NCBI GenBank assembly: GCA_002720095.2
Contig: PBGP02000022.1
Span: forward strand, 1 to 64,000
Direction of reading: 5' to 3'
Length of the DNA: 64,000 bases
Origin: Methanobacteriota archaeon
GTDB taxonomy: Archaea > Thermoplasmatota > Poseidoniia > Poseidoniales > Poseidoniaceae
A program made the position numbers and the translations under genes. The notes beneath the pieces were generated by a model, which searched no databases, was not told the origin of the DNA, and saw only the letters and a list, made by a program, of their open reading frames with translations. Position 1 is the first letter of the stretch, and the number at the start of each line of letters is the position of its first letter. Below are positions 8,057 through 15,603 of this stretch, piece by piece.

Positions 8057-10315
8057 TTATCCTAAGAGGAATAGGCTTAGTTGCATAATTGCGGCCCCAA
8101 ATAGCCCGCCAACAATCATGTGTTGAGGACGATTTTGCTGTAGCGCCTGTGGAATTAATTCTTTGTATGCAACCACGGTCATAATTCCACCAACAAAGGC
8201 TAGAGAGCATCCTACCATAATCGGTGTTAGGATTGATCCAAGTATTAACAAAGCAAATAATGCGCCCAATGGCTCTGTAAGGCCTGTAACCATTGCGATA
8301 AGCGTAGCCTTCAATCTTCCGCCATTACCTGCTTGTATAGGAGCTGCGACAGCAATACCTTCAGGAATATTGTGTAGAGCAATTGCCGCCATAAGAACTA
8401 CGCCATACTGAGCTGATTCTAGAACAGCAACACCCATTGCTAAACCTTCTGGAAAATTATGTATTGCAAGTGCTATAGCCGTTAAGATTCCAGACTTGTA
8501 TAATTTTTTCTCATTACTCAAATCAATATTCTCAATGTCCCTGTTTGCGTAATAACTCACCGCGTAGACTACTAGTATTCCTAAGGTGAAAGAAAGAGAG
8601 ATTGACATAAATCCAAATTCTAAAGCTCTTCCTAACCATAAATCAACAATTGAAACTAGTAGCATGACACCTGCAGCCATAGCTAGCATAAACGACATTA
8701 ATTCAGCGGTTATTTCTTTGAGGATGAAAACAATTAATCCTCCGATACCAGTTGCTAGACCAGCCATTAAGGCTAATACAAATGGGAAAACCCATGATGA
8801 AGATTCACCTTCAAGCCCTTGAATTTGGATAATTGGTTTATTTTCATCATGTCCATTTTTTAACAAAATAATCTCTAAAATTATTTCAACAGTTAATCCA
8901 AGACTTTCTTCATGAACTATACCTGCAACATCATCCTGTGTGTGGTACTCTTCATACTCCCAGCCAAAAAACCCTAAAGTTTTAATGCCCTTGTTGTTGA
9001 AAGATCGATGATCACTATTTCCTCCATTTTTAATATGATTTACTGTAGTAGAATATCCATCCCAACCACCATCAAGAACCTCTGAAGAGATTTTAATTAT
9101 TGGTTCAACCATTTCTAATTCTGAGGACTCGATACCTAAAGTTCCCAAACCTTTGTTTGGATTGAGATTGGTAGAATCAAGATTAATATATAAATCTAAA
9201 TTCTGAGATTCTTCTAGATTCGCATTTATATACGCTTGACTTCCTAGTAAACCTAATTCTTCTCCACCCCAAGTTGCAAATTTAATTGTAGTATCTAGCT
9301 CCAAATAACTTAGTTGGGTGGCAATTTCTAGTAATTGAGCAACACCAACAGCATTGTCGACTGCTCCAGGGCTGATATATGCGGAATCATGGTGAGCCCC
9401 AATCATTATCTTTTTGTCGGAGTTACCTGTTAATTCTCCCGTTACTACTCTAACAGTGCGAGTACCAACATTATTTCCTTCCCAAAATCCGTCTAGGGAT
9501 GGGAATAATGTTGGATCTTCTTCAGCTTGTTCGATATATTCATGGAAAGTAATTGCTACGCTCTCCGAGATATATATGAAAGGTATCAATAAGTCTGCAT
9601 ATTCACCACCATATGCATCTGGGAAGGGTACAGTTTCTCCGTTTTCTTGCACAGTAACAGTTCTGAATGGGGGTACTTCAACACCTTCTGTGTATATCAT
9701 AACTACTCCAGCATTTTGATCTATGGAGTCTTTATAAATATCAGATAAATTTCGCTGGTTATCATAATTTATCATTACCGCTAAATCTGTCAAATCGCCA
9801 GCTGAGATGAAATTTTCACTTGAACCATTACCTAAAAATGTGATTATATTGTCATGTTTGTGGTTAGAACCTGAATACCCAAGATAAGTAAATTTTTCAA
9901 TGTGGTTTAAACTTCCTGTAGAATCTAATTGGACTCTTGCAACACCTCCAGCGCCATCAGGAGCACCTGGAATATTTTGAGCGCCTTGCTCCAATTGAGC
10001 ATGCATCAAAATTTGATGTTCTTCTGGGTCTGCATCTACAAACCATGCACCAGTGACTTGATATTCTTCGATTTGAACATTATCTAAACCGATATCAGTA
10101 AATCTGTTTTTGATATAATTTGCAGCATCACTTTCTTCACTAGATCCGGTAACACGTGGACCGAAAGAAGTTATGTTTTCGACATCATTCATAATTATGT
10201 CATCTTCAATTGAAAATGAAATTTCTTCTTCTCCTAATAAGAGCCCTGCAGTCAAACTCGAAACCAGAACTATAGCGGAAATAATTCCGGTGATGACGAG
10301 TAGATTTTCCTTCAT
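8057..10315 (-). CDS. Fusion: M28-family zinc peptidase + ZIP-family metal transporter
   Basis: A 752-residue two-part protein. Residues 5-28 form a signal anchor. Residues ~40-490 are an M28 aminopeptidase-like domain with every metal and catalytic residue visible: 'GAHHDS' (H308, D310), 'GAVDN' (D320), 'GGEELG' (E352/E353), 'NLDST' (D380) and 'EYHTQDD' (H458). A PA-like insert is likely at ~90-290. Residues ~508-752 are a ZIP transporter of about eight helices with both metal-site motifs, 'HNFPEG' (619) and 'HNIPEG' (648). Peptidase outside and transporter in the membrane suggests release of metal-binding peptides coupled to Zn/Mn/Fe uptake; that coupling is inference. A palindromic operator lies just upstream and sdhA follows by four bases. 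Confidence 0.9.
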   Translation of the reverse strand: MKENLLVITGIISAIVLVSSLTAGLLLGEEEISFSIEDDIIMNDVENITSFGPRVTGSSEESDAANYIKNRFTDIGLDNVQIEEYQVTGAWFVDADPEEHQILMHAQLEQGAQNIPGAPDGAGGVARVQLDSTGSLNHIEKFTYLGYSGSNHKHDNIITFLGNGSSENFISAGDLTDLAVMINYDNQRNLSDIYKDSIDQNAGVVMIYTEGVEVPPFRTVTVQENGETVPFPDAYGGEYADLLIPFIYISESVAITFHEYIEQAEEDPTLFPSLDGFWEGNNVGTRTVRVVTGELTGNSDKKIMIGAHHDSAYISPGAVDNAVGVAQLLEIATQLSYLELDTTIKFATWGGEELGLLGSQAYINANLEESQNLDLYINLDSTNLNPNKGLGTLGIESSELEMVEPIIKISSEVLDGGWDGYSTTVNHIKNGGNSDHRSFNNKGIKTLGFFGWEYEEYHTQDDVAGIVHEESLGLTVEIILEIILLKNGHDENKPIIQIQGLEGESSSWVFPFVLALMAGLATGIGGLIVFILKEITAELMSFMLAMAAGVMLLVSIVDLWLGRALEFGFMSISLSFTLGILVVYAVSYYANRDIENIDLSNEKKLYKSGILTAIALAIHNFPEGLAMGVAVLESAQYGVVLMAAIALHNIPEGIAVAAPIQAGNGGRLKATLIAMVTGLTEPLGALFALLILGSILTPIMVGCSLAFVGGIMTVVAYKELIPQALQQNRPQHMIVGGLFGAAIMQLSLFLLG

Positions 10316-10349
10316 GCTGACAATTAAGATGGCGCGAGTCTTCGTATCT

Positions 10350-10373
10350 AAATTTTAGGTGTGCCTAAAATTT
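10350..10373 (-). promoter_or_regulatory. DtxR/MntR-like palindromic operator
   Basis: A perfect 10-base inverted repeat with a four-base centre: AAATTTTAGG-TGTG-CCTAAAATTT. The core TTAGGnnnnCCTAA resembles operators of the DtxR/IdeR/MntR/SirR family of metal-dependent repressors. It lies 35-58 bases upstream of the M28-ZIP start, where the TATA/BRE region of a short-leader archaeal gene would be, so repressor binding should block transcription. The symmetry is seen directly; the regulator family is inferred. No DtxR-type gene is in this window. Confidence 0.65.
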
Positions 10374-10449
10374 TATTAAATTTCAATAATTCTTAAATAT
10401 AGGCTTTTTTCTCTTAAAATCAATATTTAATAATTAAAATAAATTAATT

Positions 10450-12939
10450 TTAGTCTAAACCTAGCCACCAGGATATTTTCCATTCCCCTTCATCAAATGA
10501 TATTACCATTACAGTTGGATCATCCCAGAACCAATTTGAATACTGGTTTTGATTATAATCATATTTCCATGATGTAAATGCTAAATAGTCATTGTCTCCA
10601 AAATGAGATTCCCAATTACTATTTTCGACTACAAACTCAATACAAGCATCTCTGATTCCTTCGTCACTCATGCCATCATCCATGAAAAATCCACAATCTC
10701 CATCTAAAATTTGAGAATTATCCTTTATGACAAAATTATAATCTGAGATCAGATTGTCCATTGTATAGTCTGAATAATCACTTCCTATTGGATGACAAAA
10801 TTCATCCGTTGAGTCAGGGCAAAGGCTCTCTTCATTCGTCCTAATAGATTCAATGCTTGTATCAAAATTACATATTTCGCCATTATCGTATAACCCATTT
10901 CCATTTGTGTCCTCGTATTCTAGACATCCTGTAAGTCCACCCCAAAGAACAACATCATCACCTTCAAAGTAGCTGTAAAATGTATCTCCATCACCAGTGA
11001 TAAAGGTCTCCATTAATAATCTAAAGAATTCTTCTGCCATTTCAGAAGAACTTTCAGTTGACGTGTAAGCACTCCAGACTAAGGTTTCATGGTATCCTCC
11101 GAAACCCCTCCAAATAAGATTTGAATCCGAAGTAGATGGTTCATCAACATTGAAGGACGTTATTTCTCCTTCTAAATCGTACAGGACACCTTTTGAAGTA
11201 TCGACAGCAACACCATCTATAGATGATGCATCGGCTAAATCTTTTCCGTTACATCCCATGCAGGTCCATACTAAATTATTCTCCCAGAGTTCATTTTCAT
11301 CACCGCCTGGACCATTATGTCCATAGTTGGTAGTTTCAACTAATTCTTCAATATCTCTTAGTGTTATTTTTTCCACAGTGAAGTACAGAATTCCTTTTGA
11401 TAATTCAACACTTACTCCGTTTATTGAAGTAGCATCTGCTAAATCTTTTCCATTGCAATTCTCACAAGACCAGAATAGATTAGGCTCCCATATTTCAGAA
11501 TCGTCTCCGCCAGGACCATAGTGTCCGTAGTTAACAACCCCTGACTGAGAATCATCATCGGAAGAGAAAGCCCTCCAGGTGGGTTCATTAGAATTAAAGA
11601 TTGTTTGCTGTAATTCTGTAATGTAAATTATTCCTTTCTCAAGATTGACATTAACTCCGTTAATATTTGAAGCATCGGATAAATCTTTTCCGTTACAACT
11701 ATTACATGTCCATTCTAACTCTTCTTCCCATAAAACAGAGTCATCTCCTCCGACTCCATAATGTCCTAAATTTGTAGATTCAGTTCTACTTTGCCATTCG
11801 TAAACGTTACCTGCACCCACGATGTAACATCCAGTGGAAATTCCATGGGAGTTCGCATCATTGAATGCTCCATCCCAAATACCACCAGCTTCAATGGAGG
11901 CTTGTTCACATAATTCAACACTTGTGGCGCTAGAAACAAACTGACCATATTGCGAGTTTTGCCATTCATAAACATCGCCTGCGCCAACTATGTAGCATCC
12001 AGGTATGATTCCATGATAGTCTGCATCTTCAAAGACTCCATCCCAAATCCCATCAGCTTGTATGGATGTATCTTCACACAACGTGGGGGTTGTAGCTTCT
12101 GAGACAAATTGTCCATAGCTGTTATCTTCTGATAAGCTGTATGTTCTCCAGGTTGGTAAACCAACATTGACAATTGTCTGTTTAGAATCTAGGAGGTATA
12201 CTATGCCTTTGCCAGAAATTATATTTTCACCGTTTATGGTTTCTGCATCTGCTAAATCTTTACCATTACAGCCATCACAAGTCCATTGTAAGCTTTGTTC
12301 CCAAACTTGAGAGTCATCTCCACCAGGACCATAATGCCCAAAATTTTCATTGAGCGTAGAATCTGTTGTAGACCCATCGTTAAATGAGATTGTACATAGC
12401 GGGTTATTTTCGCAATTTTCAGCAGCTTTCTTAGTACTCAAATCTTTGATACTTGTGTCTCCAGCAATACTTTTACCCTGATATTGAATGCTGACAACTA
12501 AATTACAGTCATTACCGAAGATACAAATGTCTTCGCCATTTTCAGATATGGTAATAATTTCATTACTAGCCCATACGCTATCAGGTGTTTCTTCGGTAAT
12601 TAGGCATTTGTCGCTAGTTGGGCTACATTTGTAAGATTTAGAGTCAATTTCTTCAAAAAGTGCGATTGTAAGAAAAGACCATTTTAGGTCTTCAGGTCCA
12701 CTTGGGAATGAAAGCCTCAAGAGTCTATCCTCAGTCCCACTTTCGCTAGGTTCGTAAATATTCTCTACGGCATAATTATTCAGTGGAACTGCACTTGGTT
12801 GAGTACTGGCTAGTTCACTCGCCCATGTATACAAAACTCCAGATAGAACCACTGTAATGGCTACCATTAAAATTGTTGCAATGACAGGACTGACGGCTTC
12901 TTCATCTTCTTCATTCTTTAAATGACCTAATCTGCTCAT
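10450..12939 (-). CDS. Large pilin-type-anchored repeat protein
   Basis: An 829-residue secreted or surface protein. The N-terminus has the archaeal type IV pilin (DUF1628/Pilin_N-like) motif 'EAVSPVIATILMVAITVVLS' after a short charged leader, so it is probably cut by the prepilin peptidase. Four copies of a ~52-residue repeat starting 'GHYGPGGDD' follow, each with a CxxC and 'CNGKDL.DA'. Two tandem ~53-residue 'YGQFVS...CYIVGAGNVYEWQ' repeats sit between copies one and two. Near residue 676, 'DTNGNGLYDNGE' looks like a calcium-binding loop. It is unusually long for a pilin-like protein. 'cggagga' five bases upstream of the ATG supports the start. The role is unknown; adhesion or an extracellular assembly is plausible. 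Confidence 0.8.
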   Translation of the reverse strand: MSRLGHLKNEEDEEAVSPVIATILMVAITVVLSGVLYTWASELASTQPSAVPLNNYAVENIYEPSESGTEDRLLRLSFPSGPEDLKWSFLTIALFEEIDSKSYKCSPTSDKCLITEETPDSVWASNEIITISENGEDICIFGNDCNLVVSIQYQGKSIAGDTSIKDLSTKKAAENCENNPLCTISFNDGSTTDSTLNENFGHYGPGGDDSQVWEQSLQWTCDGCNGKDLADAETINGENIISGKGIVYLLDSKQTIVNVGLPTWRTYSLSEDNSYGQFVSEATTPTLCEDTSIQADGIWDGVFEDADYHGIIPGCYIVGAGDVYEWQNSQYGQFVSSATSVELCEQASIEAGGIWDGAFNDANSHGISTGCYIVGAGNVYEWQSRTESTNLGHYGVGGDDSVLWEEELEWTCNSCNGKDLSDASNINGVNVNLEKGIIYITELQQTIFNSNEPTWRAFSSDDDSQSGVVNYGHYGPGGDDSEIWEPNLFWSCENCNGKDLADATSINGVSVELSKGILYFTVEKITLRDIEELVETTNYGHNGPGGDENELWENNLVWTCMGCNGKDLADASSIDGVAVDTSKGVLYDLEGEITSFNVDEPSTSDSNLIWRGFGGYHETLVWSAYTSTESSSEMAEEFFRLLMETFITGDGDTFYSYFEGDDVVLWGGLTGCLEYEDTNGNGLYDNGEICNFDTSIESIRTNEESLCPDSTDEFCHPIGSDYSDYTMDNLISDYNFVIKDNSQILDGDCGFFMDDGMSDEGIRDACIEFVVENSNWESHFGDNDYLAFTSWKYDYNQNQYSNWFWDDPTVMVISFDEGEWKISWWLGLD
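11173..11331 (-). repeat. GHYGPGGDD coding repeat, copy 4
   Basis: Encodes residues ~537-589, beginning 'NYGHNGPGGDENELWE' and including 'CMGCNGKDLADA'. It is the most diverged start of the four copies. Confidence 0.75.
11377..11535 (-). repeat. GHYGPGGDD coding repeat, copy 3
   Basis: Encodes residues ~469-521 with 'NYGHYGPGGDDSEIWE' and 'CENCNGKDLADA', ending in a beta-like 'KGILYFT'. Confidence 0.75.
11617..11772 (-). repeat. GHYGPGGDD coding repeat, copy 2
   Basis: Encodes residues ~390-441 with 'NLGHYGVGGDDSVLWE' and 'CNSCNGKDLSDA', ending 'KGIIYIT'. Confidence 0.75.
11791..11949 (-). repeat. YGQFVS coding repeat, copy 2
   Basis: Encodes residues ~331-383, 'YGQFVSSATSVELCEQASIE' through 'VYEWQ'. 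It follows copy 1 after a three-residue linker, so this is a tandem duplication. It also gives the paired minus-strand shadow ORFs in the track. Confidence 0.75.
11959..12117 (-). repeat. YGQFVS coding repeat, copy 1
   Basis: Encodes residues ~275-327, 'YGQFVSEATTPTLCEDTSIQ' through 'VYEWQ'. Two Cys and the 'GIWDG' turn are conserved with copy 2. Confidence 0.75.
12190..12345 (-). repeat. GHYGPGGDD coding repeat, copy 1
   Basis: Encodes residues ~199-250 with 'NFGHYGPGGDDSQVWE' and 'CDGCNGKDLADA', ending 'KGIVYLL'. Confidence 0.75.
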
Positions 12940-12985
12940 GAATCCTCCGTAATTCTAATATCTAAAAAGGTAACTGTCTTTACTA

Positions 12986-13366
12986 CTATGTAAACAGAAA
13001 GCCGATATTCGAGATAAGCATTAAAATTGTGAGGTAAACGCTTGTTTTATGTAGAATTTTAAACATCTTTTCGTTTTTTTGATCAGTAGCTCTATTAGTA
13101 GCTGGAATAATAACATAGCACGTAAATGAAAATATTATTGTCGAACCTGCAATAATATACTGAATGATAGATGGATCATTGTGCATGAGAAGAGTTACCA
13201 GTGAACCAATTCCAATTACTCCGAGGAAAATAAAAAATTTGGGCCATAAAGATCTGATTACTACACTAAACTCTTCTTTAGTTAATAATTTAAATAATGT
13301 GGGTGCAATAATTGCACTTTGGATTAGAATGACACCGACAGCCATACCTGGAAAGTAATAATGCAT
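12986..13366 (-). CDS. Small four-helix membrane protein (DUF4149/TMEM205-like)
   Basis: A 126-residue membrane protein with four hydrophobic helices. The opening 'GMAVGVILIQSAIIAPTLFK' followed by an 'FSVVIRSLWPKFF' loop resembles the TMEM205-like/DUF4149 family, whose biochemical role is not established. It ends 46 bases before the pilin-type gene on the same strand and could share its transcript, although that gene has its own Shine-Dalgarno. The divergent GST-like gene starts 95 bases to the right. The family call is moderate. Confidence 0.6.
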   Translation of the reverse strand: MHYYFPGMAVGVILIQSAIIAPTLFKLLTKEEFSVVIRSLWPKFFIFLGVIGIGSLVTLLMHNDPSIIQYIIAGSTIIFSFTCYVIIPATNRATDQKNEKMFKILHKTSVYLTILMLISNIGFLFT

Positions 13367-13460
13367 GATAAGCCCTGATGCTAGAACTAAATATATTTTT
13401 AGTAATAGTAATTAGACATGCGTAGAATAAAATAAGAACTAAACCAATGTCGATAGATAT

Positions 13461-14138
13461 ATGAACAGACTTATTTATTTTGCAGTACCTGGAAGGGCGG
13501 AAGCTTGTCGGATTGCATTGAGTCTATCAGGGATGAACTGGGAAGACGTGGAAGTAAATGGAGAGCAGTATAATCAAATGAAAAACAGGGGAGAACTTCC
13601 GTGGGGCTTTTTACCTATACTCGTAACAGATAAAGGTACTATAGCAGAGTCTTCGGCAATATTGAGGTATGCCGGAAAGATGGCAGGTTTTGTCCCAGAA
13701 GATTCATATGAGGCAGCTAAGGTAGACGAATTCATAGATGGAATGGGGCCTATTGCCAGAGCAATGGACACAACCTTTGGAATCGTTGATGTTGATGAGC
13801 GTATTAGACTGAGGAAAAAACTATTCGAACCAAACGGGGAAGCAACAAAGGCTCTAAACCTATATGAAAAAAAAATTGGGGAATCAAAAACTGGGTGGGC
13901 AGCTGGAACGAGAGACATGAGTATTGCAGATTTGAAATTATTTACAGAACTGTTTGCTTTTTTTTCAGGAAATTATGATGGTATTGAGAAATCCATGATA
14001 ATGCCTTATCCAAACCTACTGAAATATCATGATAAAGTCTCGAATGATAAGAGAATTAAGGCACATTATAGTAAAATAGGTCCTGATGATTTACGTTGGA
14101 CTTTTTTACCACTTGCTTTTAGTAATGATTCAGGGTAA
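13461..14138 (+). CDS. Glutathione S-transferase-like protein
   Basis: A 225-residue protein with the two-domain GST layout. The N-terminal thioredoxin-like half contains 'LIYFAVPGRAEACRIALSLS', with an early Tyr in the catalytic position of sigma/alpha-type enzymes. It also has the conserved cis-Pro segment 'LPWGFLPILVT' and the glutathione-binding 'IAESSAILRYAG'. The all-helical C-terminal half has 'DMSIADLKLFTELFAF', the usual N-capping-box helix. GSTs are rare in archaea, which generally lack glutathione, so the thiol substrate is uncertain and transfer from bacteria or eukaryotes is possible. It is directly followed by a cysteine dioxygenase. Confidence 0.85.
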   Translation: MNRLIYFAVPGRAEACRIALSLSGMNWEDVEVNGEQYNQMKNRGELPWGFLPILVTDKGTIAESSAILRYAGKMAGFVPEDSYEAAKVDEFIDGMGPIARAMDTTFGIVDVDERIRLRKKLFEPNGEATKALNLYEKKIGESKTGWAAGTRDMSIADLKLFTELFAFFSGNYDGIEKSMIMPYPNLLKYHDKVSNDKRIKAHYSKIGPDDLRWTFLPLAFSNDSG

Positions 14139-14146
14139 ATATAATC

Positions 14147-14157
14147 ATATAATATTT
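14147..14157 (+). promoter_or_regulatory. TATA box of the cysteine dioxygenase gene
   Basis: ATATAATATTT is centred 27 bases before the ATG at 14179. This supports a leaderless start there rather than the earlier ORF-track start at 14086, which overlaps the GST gene. Confidence 0.5.
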
Positions 14158-14178
14158 ACTAGAGGCTCTAGTGAGAAG

Positions 14179-14688
14179 ATGGTGGTTCAGACAGAATTTA
14201 CTGAAAATGAAAAAAATGAATTATTAGATTCTAACACCGAATTAAACAAATTAATCAATTGGTTGGATGAAATTAATTCACGTCCAAGTCTTAAAGTAGT
14301 TGAAGAGAAGTTACTAAATTTAAGAATAAATTCTACAGAATTATCCAAATTTTTCAATTATACAGACGATGGATATCATAGAAATGTAATTAAGAAAACA
14401 GACAATTATGAATTGGTTTTGATATGTTGGAAGGCAGGACAAAAAACACCAATTCATGATCACAGGGGTAGTGATTGTGCTTTTTTAATTCTAGAAGGAG
14501 TTTCCACTGAAACAATCTTTGAAATCAGTGATGGTGAACTAAAAGAAAAAACAGAAAGAAGATACTATCCAGGAGAAGTTTGTGCTGCTGATGAACCAGA
14601 CATTCACAGGATTTCAAATAATGAGGATGGAAATCTGGTCAATCTACATTTGTATTCTCCTCCATTAAAAAAATATAATACTTATTGA
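14179..14688 (+). CDS. Cysteine dioxygenase type I, animal-like active site
   Basis: A 169-residue cupin that would oxidise cysteine to cysteine sulfinate using a non-heme iron. Metal ligands are H93, H95 ('PIHDHRGSDC') and H143 ('DIHRI'). Cys100 lies five residues after the second His, the spacing of the mammalian Cys that forms the Cys-Tyr cofactor, and 'LHLYSPP' (Tyr159) supplies the partner Tyr. Many bacterial enzymes have Gly instead of that Cys. The length is slightly below the ~200 of animal CDO. The start is set by a TATA box 27 bases upstream. The stop overlaps the next start by one base (TGATG). Confidence 0.85.
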   Translation: MVVQTEFTENEKNELLDSNTELNKLINWLDEINSRPSLKVVEEKLLNLRINSTELSKFFNYTDDGYHRNVIKKTDNYELVLICWKAGQKTPIHDHRGSDCAFLILEGVSTETIFEISDGELKEKTERRYYPGEVCAADEPDIHRISNNEDGNLVNLHLYSPPLKKYNTY

Positions 14689-15569
14689 TGAGTGAGTATT
14701 TAGTTACTGGTGATTATATGAAATACTTTGTCACTGAGAACGGGATATTGATAGAAAAATTGAAAACTATCTACCCTGATTATTCTGTTAATAAGTTAAG
14801 AAATATGTTGAGTAATAACTGTATTTATTTAGATAATGAAGTAGTTCATAAAGCAAAGAAACCAATACATAAAGGGGATATAATAGAAATAAAAAATAAT
14901 AAAAATATTGGGGGAAAAATAAATTTTAGAGTAATATTTGAAGATAAATATTTGATTGTCGTAAATAAGCCTTCGAAGCTGTTGAGTGTTTCAACTAATA
15001 AGTTAGAAAGAGACACAATGCATTCAAGGGTACTAAATTACGTCAGAAGAGCGGATATTAAGAAATGGATTTGGATAGTCCATAGACTAGATCGTGAAAC
15101 TTCTGGTGTAATGGTTTTTGCCAAATCCAAAAATGTGAAAATAGCACTTCAGGAAATGTTTGCAAATAATTTAGTGAAAAGAATTTACTATGCAATAGTT
15201 GAAGGTGTACCGACAAGAGTAAAAGGTAGAATTGAGAGTTATTTGCACGAAAGTAAAAACCTTTTTGTCAGAGAACTAAAGAAACCAAATCACAAATCTA
15301 AAAAAGCCATTACTTGTTGGAAGAAAATAGAGGATAATGGAGATTTCTCTCTTCTACAAATTTCTATAGAAACTGGCAAAAGACATCAGATTAGAGTTCA
15401 AATGTCTGGGATAGGCTTTCCAATAGTTGGAGACAAGAAATATGGTAACACAAAAAATAAATTTTATAGGATGGCACTCCATGCTGGAGAATTAGAACTT
15501 ATTCATCCCATTACCAACGAAAAACTCAAATTTACCTGCGAACATAATTTTAAGAAGATATACGATTAG
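14688..15569 (+). CDS. RluA-family pseudouridine synthase
   Basis: Isomerises uridine in RNA. The N-terminal S4-like RNA-binding part is 'SVNKLRNMLSNNCIYLDNEV', followed by the catalytic 'IVHRLDRETSGVMVFAKS' with the essential Asp. After that come 'YYAIVEGVP' and the C-terminal 'TGKRHQIRVQMSGIGFPIVG'. The length of ~293 is normal. RluA enzymes are typically bacterial or eukaryotic rather than archaeal, so the rRNA or tRNA target cannot be named. The ATG at 14688 overlaps the previous stop, suggesting translational coupling; the ORF-track TTG is three bases earlier. It probably shares the cysteine dioxygenase transcript. Confidence 0.88.
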   Translation: MSEYLVTGDYMKYFVTENGILIEKLKTIYPDYSVNKLRNMLSNNCIYLDNEVVHKAKKPIHKGDIIEIKNNKNIGGKINFRVIFEDKYLIVVNKPSKLLSVSTNKLERDTMHSRVLNYVRRADIKKWIWIVHRLDRETSGVMVFAKSKNVKIALQEMFANNLVKRIYYAIVEGVPTRVKGRIESYLHESKNLFVRELKKPNHKSKKAITCWKKIEDNGDFSLLQISIETGKRHQIRVQMSGIGFPIVGDKKYGNTKNKFYRMALHAGELELIHPITNEKLKFTCEHNFKKIYD

Positions 15570-15603
15570 AAAAACGGATATAACTAAGTCTTTAGCGTGT
15601 AGT

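Noticed and set aside
11327-11521. ORFs antisense to the pilin-anchored repeats
   Set aside because: They are repeat-derived shadows that recur wherever a repeat unit occurs.
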